A stretch of DNA of 64,000 nucleotides from Branchiibius hedensis. Lineage in GTDB: Bacteria > Actinomycetota > Actinomycetes > Actinomycetales > Dermatophilaceae. Location: positions 2,046,001 through 2,110,000 of the forward strand of contig NZ_UESZ01000001.1 of NCBI RefSeq assembly GCF_900108585.1, read 5' to 3'. The notes beneath the pieces are model-generated. The model did no database searches. It was given only the letters and a program-made list of their open reading frames with translations, and was not told where the DNA came from. The position numbers and the translations under genes were made by a program. This document shows, one piece after another, positions 54,346-63,361 of the stretch; position 1 is the stretch's first letter, and each line of letters begins with the position of its first letter.

Positions 54346-56534
54346 CAGCCACGCTCCAGGAAGGCAGCGCGTTCCTCGTCGACCTGACCAGCGATGAGGG
54401 CGGCAAGCTGCGGGTGCTGTGCGAGGTCGGGGTCCTCGGCGATCAGCTGGGCGGCGTCGTCGCGGGCCAACTCGATCAACTCGACGTCCTTGCTGTTGGT
54501 CAGTCGCAGCAGTCGCAGGTGGGTCCCCCGGCCGGACTGGTCGGCGCCCAGGACGTCGCCCTCGCGGCGCAACTCCAGGTCGAGGTCGGCCAGGGCGAAT
54601 CCGTCGGTGGTGTCGGCGACCTTGGCCAACCGGTCCAGCGTGGCCTCAGTATGGGAGTCGGTCACGAGCAGCGCCAGGCCGCCGCCGCTACCGCGCCCGA
54701 CGCGGCCGCGCAGCTGGTGCAACTGGGAGATGCCGAAGCGGTCGGCGTCCAGGATCACCATCACGGTGGCGTTGGGTACGTCGACACCGACCTCGATGAC
54801 CGTGGTGGAGACCAGCACGTCGATGTCGCCGGCGCTGAACGCGGCCATCACGGCGTCCTTGTCGGCAGCGCTCATCCGGCCGTGCATCATCTCGATCCGC
54901 AGTCCGGCCAGTGCGGGTTCCCGGCGCAGGGATGCGAGGGTCTCGACGACGCCACGGATCGGGCGCCCCGCCTCCTGGGGAGCGTCGGCGGCCAGCGCCC
55001 ATTCGGGGCTTTCATCGTCGGTCGCCTGGTCCTCTTCACCGATCCGCGGGCACACGACGTACGCCTGGTGTCCGGCGGACACCTCCTCGGCGACCCGTTG
55101 CCAGGTGCGTTCCAGCCACCCCGGCTTGGCGGCGGGCACGAGGTGACTGGTGATCGGCGGACGGCCCGGCGGCAACTCGCGCAACTCACTGGTGTCCATA
55201 TCGCCGAAGACCGTCATCGCGACGGTGCGCGGGATCGGGGTCGCGGTCATCACCAGGACGTGCGGCGGTGCGGCTCCCTTCATCCGCAACGCATCTCGCT
55301 GCTCCACCCCGAAGCGGTGTTGCTCGTCGACGACCACCAGTCCGAGGTCGGCGAATTCGACCTGGTCCTGGATGAGGGCGTGGGTGCCGACCACGATGCC
55401 GACCTCACCGGTCACGATGTCCAGCAGCGCCTTCTGCTTCTGGGCTTTGGTCATGCTGCCGGTCAACAGCGCCACCCGCGTCGCGTGCTCGGCACCGCCC
55501 AGCATCCCGCCCTGCGCAAGGTCGCCGAGCATCGCCTCGATGGACCGCACGTGCTGTTGGGCCAGGACTTCCGTGGGTGCCAACAGGGCGGCCTGCGCTC
55601 CGGCATCGACCATCGCCAGCATCGCCCGCAGCGCGACCAGCGTCTTGCCCGAGCCGACCTCGCCCTGCAGCAACCGGTGCATCGGGCGGTCGCGGGACAG
55701 CTCGGCCAGGATCGTGGCGGACACCTCGCGCTGACCGGTGGTGAGTTCGAACGGCAACCGCTGGTCGAAGCGCTCGAGCAGCCCGGCGGGCAGGGGACGT
55801 CGCGCCGTGGTTCGTAGGGCGTCGTACCGCGCGCGCCGCTGCGCCAACGCCACCTGCACGATCAGCGCCTCGTCGTAGCGCAGCCGCCGTCTGCCCCGCG
55901 CGGCGTGTGCATGATCGATCGGCAGATGCAGCGATTGGTACGCATCGAGTTGGCTCAGCAGATGGTGCCGGTCCAGCACCTCCTGGGGTACGGGATCCGG
56001 GATCCGCTGTGCCCGCAGGTCTTGCAGCACATGGCTGACAGCGCGGGTGATCCCGGCGTCGGTGACGTTGGGAACGTGCGAGTACACCGGCATGAGCGGT
56101 CCGGGGTAGAGATCGGGTGCGTCGAGGTCACCACGGGAGTACGACGGATGCGAGATCTGCAGGCCGCCCTGGTAACTGTCCAGCTTGCCGTAGAAGACCG
56201 CCGTGGTGCCCGGGGTCAGTGCCTGCTCGTGCCCGCGCGCGTTGAAAAACACCAGGCCGGCGCGCTGACCGTCAGCGTCCTCGATGACCGCTTGGTACAT
56301 GCGCCGTTTCGGCTGACTGCGCATCCGCCGGGCGCCGCCACTGACCACGGTCGCGACCAGGACCACCTGCTCACCGACCTCGAACTCCGACAGCCGGCCC
56401 GCCTTGTTGATGTCCAGGTAGCGCCGCGGCAGGAAATCCAGGAGGTCCCTCACCGTGACCAGTTTTTCGCTCTTGGTCAGCTTGCCCGCGGACTTCCCGA
56501 GGACGTTGGCGAGTTTGGTGTCCCAACCGGTCAC
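54345..56534 (-). CDS. recG: ATP-dependent DNA helicase RecG
   Basis: 729-aa replication-fork reversal helicase. An N-terminal wedge/OB domain (DLLDFLPRRYLDIN, QVVLVATVVSGG) is followed by helicase motifs GEVGSGKTLVALRA, LAPTEVLAQQH, VDEQHRFGVEQR, VMTATPIPRT, ATVMVILDADRFGISQLHQLRGRVGRG. GTG at 56534 with GAGG upstream is chosen because it begins 10 bases after the restored end of the DAK gene; the ORF could extend to 56579 but would then overlap it. Confidence 0.96.
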   Translation of the reverse strand: MTGWDTKLANVLGKSAGKLTKSEKLVTVRDLLDFLPRRYLDINKAGRLSEFEVGEQVVLVATVVSGGARRMRSQPKRRMYQAVIEDADGQRAGLVFFNARGHEQALTPGTTAVFYGKLDSYQGGLQISHPSYSRGDLDAPDLYPGPLMPVYSHVPNVTDAGITRAVSHVLQDLRAQRIPDPVPQEVLDRHHLLSQLDAYQSLHLPIDHAHAARGRRRLRYDEALIVQVALAQRRARYDALRTTARRPLPAGLLERFDQRLPFELTTGQREVSATILAELSRDRPMHRLLQGEVGSGKTLVALRAMLAMVDAGAQAALLAPTEVLAQQHVRSIEAMLGDLAQGGMLGGAEHATRVALLTGSMTKAQKQKALLDIVTGEVGIVVGTHALIQDQVEFADLGLVVVDEQHRFGVEQRDALRMKGAAPPHVLVMTATPIPRTVAMTVFGDMDTSELRELPPGRPPITSHLVPAAKPGWLERTWQRVAEEVSAGHQAYVVCPRIGEEDQATDDESPEWALAADAPQEAGRPIRGVVETLASLRREPALAGLRIEMMHGRMSAADKDAVMAAFSAGDIDVLVSTTVIEVGVDVPNATVMVILDADRFGISQLHQLRGRVGRGSGGGLALLVTDSHTEATLDRLAKVADTTDGFALADLDLELRREGDVLGADQSGRGTHLRLLRLTNSKDVELIELARDDAAQLIAEDPDLAQHPQLAALIAGQVDEERAAFLERG

Positions 56535-56544
56535 GGCGTCGACC

Positions 56545-56702
56545 TCACTCTGCGCCCACCGAGGCGGCGATCTCGGCACTGCCGCCGAGCAGGAGTTCGG
56601 TCTGCAGGTGCGGTGCGGATCGACGTACGTCGGCCAGCGCCTCCTGCAGCACCCGCCAGTCGGCGTCGGCGCCGCGGATGATCGTCACGATCTCGGTGTC
56701 GC
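56545..56702 (-). pseudogene. Out-of-frame C-terminal tail of the DAK-domain gene
   Basis: In another frame, directly after the DAK ORF diverges, the minus strand reads DTEIVTIIRGADADWRVLQ, then ALADVRRSAPHLQTELLLGG, then SAEIAASVGAE and a stop at 56545. This is how DAK-family proteins end (ELVTLVxGAD near the C-terminus, GGQPxYP-like tail). Adding one base near 56700-56703 would join it in frame with the main ORF (reading LVTADTEIVT). Its stop lies just before recG, where the DAK gene is expected to end. Confidence 0.75.
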
Positions 56703-58067
56703 GGTGACCAGCCGGCCCAGCGCGTCTCGCGTTGCGGCGGCCAGGTCTCCGTCTTCGGTGCGCACATCCACCACCTGGATGCCCGCGATCAACTCGGCAC
56801 ACTCCGCACCTGCCTCGGCGGGCGTGGTCCCCGGCGGGAAGTCGGACCAGGCCTGCAGCGCCAGCGCAGCAGTCACCGGACTGGCGGCGGGGACGACATG
56901 GCAGTCCGGGACCAGATCGCTCGCTGCCCGGGCAGCGGCCAGGCCGCCTGCGGTCGAGGCGACGACGACGCCACCGCCGAGCGCGCGCAGCGCATCGACC
57001 ACCTCGCTGACCGACGGGTCGAGGCGCTGGTGTCGGACAACCTCAGCGCCGAGTGCAGCCGCAAACGTCGCCAGGTCGGGTGACTCGGTGACCAACACCA
57101 GACGCTGCCGGTCTGTCGTGTCAGCGGACTGATCGGCGAATCGGGTCACTTCTGGGTATCCGACGGTGCCAGCGCGCGCGGCGCGTTCGAGGGCGGCCGC
57201 GACCTCGTCGGTGTGCACATGCACCGAGCGCAACGAGTCGTCTCCCGCGATCACCACCGAGTCACCCAGCGCCACCAGGTCGGCTTGCAGGGCAGCGATG
57301 GAGTCGGCGGTGCTGTCCTCCAGGACCAGCATGACTTCGTAACCGGGACCGCCGTCGACCGGCAGGTCGCAGGCGCCCGCCACTGAGACGTTCGCGGCTG
57401 GGGCCCAGTTGTCACTCGGGGCGGCAAGACCTGCCCGGCCTTCGACGACGGCCACCAGCGCCGTGAGGAGCACCACGAAACCCGCCCCACCGGCATCGAC
57501 GACTCCGGCGCGCTGCAGTGCGGGCAAGTCCTGTGGGGAATGCTCCAGGGCTGCTCGAGCCGCCTGCAGCGCTGCCGTGACGACGTCGGCCAGACAGCCG
57601 TCGGCTGCCTGCTGTGCGGCGCCCGCAGCGGCGTCGGCGACACTCAGGATCGTGCCCTCTTGCGGTTCGGCGACCGCACTGCGCGCATGCTCGGCTGCCA
57701 ACCGCAATGCAGCAGAGACCTCCACGGGACCCCACGCCGCGTGATGTTCGGCGGCACCGGCTGCCACCCCTCGGGCGAGTTGACTGAGGATCACCCCGGA
57801 GTTGCCCCGCGCGGACAGGACCGCCGCGCGCGCGAACGCATCGGTGAGCTCGGCGATCCCCGCATCGGGCGACACCGCGAATCGCTCGGCCAACAGAGCT
57901 TGTTCGAATGTCAGTAACAGATTCGTGCCCGTATCGGCGTCCGGCACCGGGAAGACGTTGAGTGCGTCGATGGTGCTCGCGGCCGAGGCAAGACCGGCAC
58001 GGGCGATCACTGCCCAACGACGCAGCGCAGTCGCATCAAGCGAACGCAACGGCTCTGCTCGCGCCAT
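56685..58067 (-). CDS. DAK phosphatase-domain protein (YloV/FakA-like), apparently frameshifted near its 3' end
   Basis: 460-aa visible product. An N-terminal DhaL/DAK2 domain (IDALNVFPVPDADTGTNLLLT with the metal Asp triad, ARGNSGVILSQLARG, AGVVDAGGAGFVVLL) is followed by the DAK1-like half (GYEVMLVLEDS, VHVHTDEVAAALERAARAG). The relative FakA is the kinase subunit that phosphorylates fatty acids bound to FakB proteins. The frame ends early at 56685; the expected last about 50 residues are found in another frame (see 56545-56702). ATG at 58067 with GAAGGGG upstream. Standard neighbour of recG and rpmB. Confidence 0.85.
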   Translation of the reverse strand: MARAEPLRSLDATALRRWAVIARAGLASAASTIDALNVFPVPDADTGTNLLLTFEQALLAERFAVSPDAGIAELTDAFARAAVLSARGNSGVILSQLARGVAAGAAEHHAAWGPVEVSAALRLAAEHARSAVAEPQEGTILSVADAAAGAAQQAADGCLADVVTAALQAARAALEHSPQDLPALQRAGVVDAGGAGFVVLLTALVAVVEGRAGLAAPSDNWAPAANVSVAGACDLPVDGGPGYEVMLVLEDSTADSIAALQADLVALGDSVVIAGDDSLRSVHVHTDEVAAALERAARAGTVGYPEVTRFADQSADTTDRQRLVLVTESPDLATFAAALGAEVVRHQRLDPSVSEVVDALRALGGGVVVASTAGGLAAARAASDLVPDCHVVPAASPVTAALALQAWSDFPPGTTPAEAGAECAELIAGIQVVDVRTEDGDLAAATRDALGRLVTATPRS

Positions 58068-58149
58068 CGACTGCCCCTTCGCTGCCTCGTCAATCCCGTC
58101 CCGCACAATAGTGCGCGGCACCGACATCGTCGGGCTGCCCGGACTCGTT

Positions 58150-58179
58150 TTGGTCCTCCGGCATCGCCTCGGCTACCAT
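58150..58179 (+). promoter_or_regulatory. Candidate rpmB promoter
   Basis: TTGGTC at 58150-58155 and TACCAT at 58174-58179 with an 18-base spacer, 83 bases before the rpmB start. The rest of the 195-base gap between the divergent DAK and rpmB genes shows only the TAGGAGA ribosome-binding site of rpmB. Confidence 0.45.
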
Positions 58180-58262
58180 TTCAGGGTTGCTCGCCACCAT
58201 GTTGGTTGCGACTTCCGCGGGATCATCCCGCACACCGACCAAACTATTCGTAGGAGATAACT

Positions 58263-58457
58263 GTGGCTGCCACTTGCGACGTCTGCGGCAAGGGTCCGGG
58301 CTTCGGTCACTCCATCTCGCACTCGCACCGCCGCACCAAGCGCCGTTGGAACCCCAACATCCAGCGCATCCGCGCCCGTGTGGGTGAGAATGGCGCGACG
58401 CCGAAGCGACTGAACGTGTGCACCTCGTGCATCAAGGCGGGCAAGGTCACTCGCTGA
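58263..58457 (+). CDS. rpmB: 50S ribosomal protein L28
   Basis: 64 aa with the four-cysteine form of L28 ([45 protein letters not shown]). GTG at 58263 after AGGAGA. Divergent from the DAK gene, as in other actinobacteria. Confidence 0.97.
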   Translation: MAATCDVCGKGPGFGHSISHSHRRTKRRWNPNIQRIRARVGENGATPKRLNVCTSCIKAGKVTR

Positions 58458-58474
58458 CCTCTTCCCGTACGACG

Positions 58475-58505
58475 AACGGCCGGCTCCCTCATGGGGCCGG
58501 CCGTT
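58475..58505 (+). terminator. rpmB terminator hairpin
   Basis: Stem AACGGCCGGC(TCC) with its complement, 13 pairs including one G-U, five-base loop, starting 18 bases after the rpmB stop and followed by CTCGTT. It also lies just beyond the stop of the convergent HNH gene. Confidence 0.75.
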
Positions 58506-58518
58506 CTCGTTGGTCAGG

Positions 58519-60183
58519 CTAATCGCCGGGGTTCGTCACGTAGGTGTGGCCGGCGGGGCTGGTCCAGGTGCAGATGCCTTCGGGCGTCATGGTGACGTGC
58601 CAGCCGCCTTCGTGTTTGGCGCGGTGGTGGTGTCGGCATAGGCATTGCAGGTTGTGCGCGGCGGTGTCGCCGTCGGGGTAGCGGATGACGTGGTCGATGT
58701 CGGACAGGGTGGCGGGTCGGGTGCAGCCGGGGAACCGGCAGTGCTGGTCGCGGGTTTTGACGAATCGGGCCAGGCGGGCACCGGGACGGTACGACGGGTC
58801 CGCGGTTTCGACCACGGTGCCGGTGGTCGCGTCAGTCAACGCCCGGGTCAGCTTCACCCCCAACACTTGCGCCAACTCGATGATCACGGCGGCGGGGATG
58901 ACCCCGACCCGGGGCAGCAACACATCCTCGATCCCACCAGCAACACCGATCCCACCAGCGGTGACTACTGGCTTCACTGCACTCGACTCGGCCCAGACCC
59001 CGTTGATCGGGACCTCATCGGGCGGTCCAGTATCTGGCGGGTCCTGACCGACCGACTGGCTGCGTGCGCGTGCTTCGGCGTTGAGGTCTGCGCGGTTGAG
59101 GTCTTCGAGTTCTTCGGCGATCAGGGCGCGTAGTTCCTGGTCGAGTTGATCCAACCCGTTGATCGGGGTCAGGCCGGGTTCGTGCCACTCGTAGTCCAGT
59201 GACGCTTCGTCGAACCCGTCGACCAGGTCATCCCAGTCCGGTTCCTCCAACGACAAGTTCTCTGACGGTGTGTCTGGTTCGGCGGTGGTGATGGGGATGG
59301 TGAACGTCAACTGGGTGTCTACCCCGACCCCGGACAGGACCAGGTCGGTCAGGGCATCGACCCGGCACTCCGGCAGGGTTTTGTTCGTGGTGGTGACCTG
59401 GTGCAGTTCCCGGGCCAGGTCATCGACCGCCGCCATCACCTTGGCGGCTTCCAGGGTGGGTAGGACCGCGGTCAGCTGGGATAGGCCGGGTTCGTGATGC
59501 GGGGACACCCACACCCCCACCTGTGAGCGGCGCCGTGCCTGGGCGGCCCGGTCAGCACCGACCGGGTCCAGCCGGGCCCGTAACCGGCGCGCTTTCGCCC
59601 GCAACCGCACCGCCGTCATCCCTTCGGGGTCGTCGGCCAGGATCGTGTCTTCGATCTGGCGGGCGACGTGGGCGGGGGCTTCGGTGCTGACCTGCGCGAT
59701 GGCGCAGGCTTTACCCGGGTCCAAGGTCCCGGACCCGACCCGGTCCACCAACCGCGGACACCGCTGAACCGTGTCCAACGCTTCACCGAGGCGGGTGTTG
59801 CTGTGCCGATCCGACCAGCCCAACCGGGTCCCGGTTTCCAGAGCGAACCATTCATCCACGAACGAGCCCGGGTCGTGGCGGATCACCCGGTGAATCAGCA
59901 ACGGATACGCACCCTGGATGGGGTTCGGGTCATCGCGGTGCTCGATCGCCGCCGCCTGCGTCAACCGGTGCGACTGGATCGCCCACGCACTGTTCTGCAC
60001 GTGCTGTGCCGCGACAATGTCGCCCATCAAGTCCTCTTCGGACAACCCCGCATAATCACCCGAGACCCGGGCGTACGCGGCCTGCAACAACCCCGCCGCC
60101 GCCCGCAGAAGCTCCGCCACCGACGCGTCCGGGCCCACCGGTGACAAGGTCACCGGGGTGGGAGTTGTGGCGGTCAACGTCAT
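58519..60183 (-). CDS. HNH endonuclease, DUF222 (13E12 repeat) family
   Basis: 554 aa. The DUF222 N-terminal region (about 20-330) contains ALDTVQRCPRLVDRVGSGTLDPGKA and ARRRSQVGVWVSPHHEPG. An acidic middle follows, then a C-terminal HNH nuclease: CRFPGCTRPATLSDIDHVIRYPDGDTAAHN and LCRHHHRAKHEGGW, with all metal-binding residues. Proteins of this family occur in several copies in many actinobacteria and behave like mobile repeats; their biological role is not established. ATG at 60183 is fixed by a consensus TACAAT (60195-60190) six bases upstream, i.e. a leaderless start. Confidence 0.9.
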   Translation of the reverse strand: MTLTATTPTPVTLSPVGPDASVAELLRAAAGLLQAAYARVSGDYAGLSEEDLMGDIVAAQHVQNSAWAIQSHRLTQAAAIEHRDDPNPIQGAYPLLIHRVIRHDPGSFVDEWFALETGTRLGWSDRHSNTRLGEALDTVQRCPRLVDRVGSGTLDPGKACAIAQVSTEAPAHVARQIEDTILADDPEGMTAVRLRAKARRLRARLDPVGADRAAQARRRSQVGVWVSPHHEPGLSQLTAVLPTLEAAKVMAAVDDLARELHQVTTTNKTLPECRVDALTDLVLSGVGVDTQLTFTIPITTAEPDTPSENLSLEEPDWDDLVDGFDEASLDYEWHEPGLTPINGLDQLDQELRALIAEELEDLNRADLNAEARARSQSVGQDPPDTGPPDEVPINGVWAESSAVKPVVTAGGIGVAGGIEDVLLPRVGVIPAAVIIELAQVLGVKLTRALTDATTGTVVETADPSYRPGARLARFVKTRDQHCRFPGCTRPATLSDIDHVIRYPDGDTAAHNLQCLCRHHHRAKHEGGWHVTMTPEGICTWTSPAGHTYVTNPGD

Positions 60184-60195
60184 ACCCCGATTGTA
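60184..60195 (-). promoter_or_regulatory. Leaderless-type -10 box of the HNH gene
   Basis: TACAAT, a perfect-quality -10 hexamer, at 60195-60190 on the minus strand, followed by six bases and then the ATG. Transcription would begin at or next to the start codon. Confidence 0.65.
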
Positions 60196-60339
60196 CTGAT
60201 GTACGAACCCCGAAAACAGATATACACAACCCAAATCTTGTCGTCCCTGCGACGTGGCGACCGGCGTGACGTTGAACCGCTCGTCCCAAAATATGAGCAG
60301 TCCATCCATATTGCGAGACTAAGTGCTGGACTGGGTGAC

Positions 60340-61134
60340 ATGGCGACCTACACCCACGGCCACGCCGAGAGCGTGTTGCGCTCCCACCGCTCCCGCACTG
60401 CCGGAAACTCCGCGGGCTACCTGCTGCCCCGGCTGCACCAGGGCCAGTCGCTGCTCGACATCGGCTCCGGACCGGGCACCATCACCGCCGACCTCGCACG
60501 CATCGTCGCGCCCGGGCCGGTGACGGCGCTGGAGGCCAACGACGAAGCCATCGCCCTGACCAAGGCCGAATTGGACGGCCAAGGCGTCGACGCGACGTAC
60601 GTTGTCGGTGACGTCCACGCCCTGGACCTGCCCAGCCGCACGTACGACGTGACCCACGCCCACCAGGTTCTGCAGCATCTGCCCGATCCGGTGGGTGCGC
60701 TACGCGAGATGGGTCGCGTCACCCGACCCGGTGGGGTGATCGCCGTACGGGACGCGGACTACGCGGCGTTCACCTGGTGGCCGCGCATCCCGGCCCTGGA
60801 TGAGTGGCTGGATCTCTACCGCCGCATCGCCCGCCACAACGGCGCCGAACCCGATGCCGGCCGCCGCCTGCTGTCGTGGGCGCGGGCTGCCGATCTGCAG
60901 ATCCTGCAGGTCACTTCGAGCAACTGGACGTACGCGACGCCCACCGACCGGCGGTGGTGGGGTGGCCTGTGGGCCGACCGCATCACCGGCTCGGCGATCG
61001 CGGATCAGGCGACGAGTCTCGGCTGGGCCAGCCAGAGTGACTTGGAACGGATCGCCGACGGCTGGCGCGAGTGGGCAGCCGACCCGGACGGATGGTTCAT
61101 GGTGCCCAGCGGCGAACTGATCGCAGCCCCGTAA
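60340..61134 (+). CDS. SAM-dependent methyltransferase
   Basis: 264-aa class I methyltransferase. Motif I is LLDIGSGPGTITADLA, the acidic post-I loop is VTALEANDEAI, motif II-like VVGDVHALDLP and motif IV THAHQVLQHLPDPVGALREMGRVTRPGG are present. It resembles UbiE/COQ5-type enzymes acting on small molecules; the substrate is unknown. ATG at 60340. Its stop abuts a 93-bp tandem repeat. Confidence 0.88.
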   Translation: MATYTHGHAESVLRSHRSRTAGNSAGYLLPRLHQGQSLLDIGSGPGTITADLARIVAPGPVTALEANDEAIALTKAELDGQGVDATYVVGDVHALDLPSRTYDVTHAHQVLQHLPDPVGALREMGRVTRPGGVIAVRDADYAAFTWWPRIPALDEWLDLYRRIARHNGAEPDAGRRLLSWARAADLQILQVTSSNWTYATPTDRRWWGGLWADRITGSAIADQATSLGWASQSDLERIADGWREWAADPDGWFMVPSGELIAAP

Positions 61135-61349
61135 CCTCCGCTACGCGTCTTCCTTCGTGCCCTACCTTCTGCGGCACTCCCGGGCGCCGCTGCACTACGG
61201 CCGCGTGCTCGCTACGCTCGCCCACAACCTCCGCTACGCGTCTTCCTTCGTGCCCTACCTTCTGGGGCACTCCCGGGCGCCGCTGCACTACGGCCGCGTG
61301 CTCGCTACGCTCGCCCACAACCTCCGCTACGCGTCTTCCTTCGTGCCCT
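61135..61349. repeat. 93-bp tandem repeat (two full units plus 29 bp)
   Basis: Units at 61135-61227 and 61228-61320 differ at one position seen by eye (CTGCGG versus CTGGGG); a 29-base partial third unit spans 61321-61349. The partial unit is the last bases and stop codon of the convergent small membrane protein gene, so each full unit carries a copy of that gene end. Each unit also contains a GCGAGCGTAGCGAGC palindromic word. It looks like a local duplication of a gene 3' end plus its downstream sequence. Confidence 0.9.
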
Positions 61350-61614
61350 CTTCAACCGGCACCAGGATCGGCCGGGTCACCGCCCACGCGATCATCAACA
61401 ACCCGCAGACCAGGACGATCAGACCGGACCACAGATTGATGTTGAATCCACCGGTCTTGGATTTGTCCTCCGCGGTGTAGTTGAAAAGCCCCATCCCCGC
61501 CAGGACGACACCGTAGATCGTCAGCAGAGCGCCGATGATGTTGCGGACGTCGAACAGACCAGCAGATGTCTTCCGGCCGGTGGTTGCCGGGGCGTCGGTG
61601 TCGCTGTCACTCAT
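61327..61614 (-). CDS. Small two-helix membrane protein coupled to symporter
   Basis: 95 aa: hydrophilic N-terminus (SDSDTDAPATTGRKTSAGLFDVRN), helix one (IIGALLTIYGVVLAGMGLFN), loop with charged residues, helix two (LWSGLIVLVCGLLMIAWAV) and a charged tail EEGTKEDA. It begins 13 bases after the symporter stop, so it is probably co-expressed and may be an accessory subunit. The family is known to me only as a hypothetical partner of SSS symporters. Its 3' end forms the edge of the 93-bp repeat array. Confidence 0.75.
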   Translation of the reverse strand: MSDSDTDAPATTGRKTSAGLFDVRNIIGALLTIYGVVLAGMGLFNYTAEDKSKTGGFNINLWSGLIVLVCGLLMIAWAVTRPILVPVEEGTKEDA

Positions 61615-61627
61615 GATCGCAAACCTC

Positions 61628-63319
61628 TCAGCGGAAGATGATGTTCAAAATGATGACCAGGACCAGGGAGATGCCGGCCATCTTGGTCGGCGACTGCCAC
61701 CAGTGCGCCACGGATTGATCACCGAAGTCCTCCTTCGGCGTCAGGCTGTAGACCAGTCCACGCAACTCGGACTCCGGTTTGGGCTGGGTAAACATCGTGA
61801 CCACGATGCTGACCAGGATGTCGACGACGAAGGCAGCACCGGCAGCCACGAAGCTCGCACCCTGACCGGAAAGGTTCAGCACTCCGGTCGAGAGCGGCCC
61901 GAGCGCATCCTTGGACAGAATCGCCACAATGATGGCCGCAGCCGTTCCGGAGACCAGACCAACCCAACCGGCGGTCGGAGTCATCCGTTTCCAGAACATA
62001 CCGAGGATGAACGTCGCGAACAGCGGTGCGTTGAAGAAGCCGAACAACGTCTGCAGATAGTCCATGACGTTGCTGTAGTTTCGCGCGAACAGCGAGGTGA
62101 GGATGGCGATCGCCGTTGCCGCCACCGTCGCCCACCGGCCGACCTTCAGGTAGTAACCATCCGGCCGGTCCTTCTTGATGTAGGTCTGCCAGATGTCGTA
62201 GGACCACACCGTGTTGAAGGCCGAGATGTTCGCAGCCATACCCGCCATGAACGCCGCCAACATGCCCGCAATCGCCACTCCAAGAAGGCCGTTCGGCAGC
62301 AGGTCGCGCATCAAGTACAGCAGCGCGTCGTTGTAGGAACCGCCGGTATCCTTTCCCGCCTTCAGCCCGGAGAGCTCCGGCACGAGCACCCCGGCGATGA
62401 TGCCCGGGATGATGATGATGAACGGGATGAACATCTTCGGGAACGACCCGATGACCGGGGCCATCCGTGCCGAGTTCATGTCCTTGCTGGCCATCGCCCG
62501 CTGGACCTCGACGAAGTTCGTCGTCCAGTAACCGAAGGACAACACGAAGCCCAGACCGAAGACGATGCCGATCACCGACCAGAAGGCACTGGTGAAGCCG
62601 GTAAGCGATTGCCCCGGCCACGAAGCGAGTTCGCCCTTCGTGCCCGCGGCCGCCATCTTGTCGGTCAGACCTGACCAGCCGCCAACCTTGTGCAGCGCGA
62701 TCAACGTCAGCGGCAGCAGGGCCGCGACGATCACGAAGAACTGCAGCACCTCGTTGTAGATCGCCGCCGAAAGCCCACCGAGGGTGATGTAGGCCAGCAC
62801 GATGGCCGCCGCGACGATCGTGGACACCGTCAGGTCCCACCCGAGCAGCGTGTGCACGATGGTCGCCAGCAGGAACAGGTTGACGCCGGCGATCAGCACC
62901 TGTGCGACAGCGAAACTGATCGCGTTGACCAGGTGCGCGGTCGAACCGAACCGGCGGTGCATGAACTCCGGCACACTGCGCACGCCGGAGCCGTAATAGA
63001 ACGGCATCATCACCACGGCGAGGAACAGCATCGCCGGGACCGCGCCGATCCAGTAGTAGTGCATCGTCGGCATGCCGATCTGCGCACCGTTCGCCGACAT
63101 ACCCATGATCTCGACGGCACCGAGGTTGGCGGAGATGAACGCCAGACCGGTGATCCAGGCGGGCAGCGAACGGCCCGACAGGAAGAAGTCGATGGAACTG
63201 GAGACCTGCCTTCGAGCCATCAGACCGATGCCCAGGACGAACACGAAATACAGCGCGATCAGCAGGTAGTCGATGAACCCTGCATCCAGTTGCAGTGAAG
63301 ACGATGCATCCGCTATCAC
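61628..63319 (-). CDS. Sodium:solute symporter (SSS family)
   Basis: 563-aa transporter with about 14 membrane helices. SSS features are FFLSGRSLPAWITGLAFISANLGAVEIMGMSANGAQIGM, FYYGSGVRSVPEFMHRRFG, GGLSAAIYNEVLQFFVIV and YWTTNFVEVQRAMASKDMNSAR. It is closest in feel to the SGLT-like sugar or inositol branch, but the substrate cannot be fixed by eye. GTG at 63319 has AAAGGGG upstream; TTG at 63346 would start before that ribosome-binding site. Confidence 0.92.
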   Translation of the reverse strand: MIADASSSLQLDAGFIDYLLIALYFVFVLGIGLMARRQVSSSIDFFLSGRSLPAWITGLAFISANLGAVEIMGMSANGAQIGMPTMHYYWIGAVPAMLFLAVVMMPFYYGSGVRSVPEFMHRRFGSTAHLVNAISFAVAQVLIAGVNLFLLATIVHTLLGWDLTVSTIVAAAIVLAYITLGGLSAAIYNEVLQFFVIVAALLPLTLIALHKVGGWSGLTDKMAAAGTKGELASWPGQSLTGFTSAFWSVIGIVFGLGFVLSFGYWTTNFVEVQRAMASKDMNSARMAPVIGSFPKMFIPFIIIIPGIIAGVLVPELSGLKAGKDTGGSYNDALLYLMRDLLPNGLLGVAIAGMLAAFMAGMAANISAFNTVWSYDIWQTYIKKDRPDGYYLKVGRWATVAATAIAILTSLFARNYSNVMDYLQTLFGFFNAPLFATFILGMFWKRMTPTAGWVGLVSGTAAAIIVAILSKDALGPLSTGVLNLSGQGASFVAAGAAFVVDILVSIVVTMFTQPKPESELRGLVYSLTPKEDFGDQSVAHWWQSPTKMAGISLVLVIILNIIFR

Positions 63320-63361
63320 GCTCAGCCCCTTTGCATTGCAGCTCAATCCAACATTCAGAAA

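Noticed and set aside
56688-56720. Programmed ribosomal frameshift in the DAK gene
   Set aside because: No slippery heptamer or convincing downstream structure at the junction; a simple one-base deletion or sequencing error explains it better.
58519-60183. Complete mobile element around the HNH endonuclease
   Set aside because: No terminal inverted repeats, target duplications or recombinase genes are visible; the gene stands alone with its own promoter.
61135-61349. Possible CRISPR or phage repeat array
   Set aside because: Units are contiguous 93-bp tandem copies without variable spacers, and the unit includes a gene 3' end.
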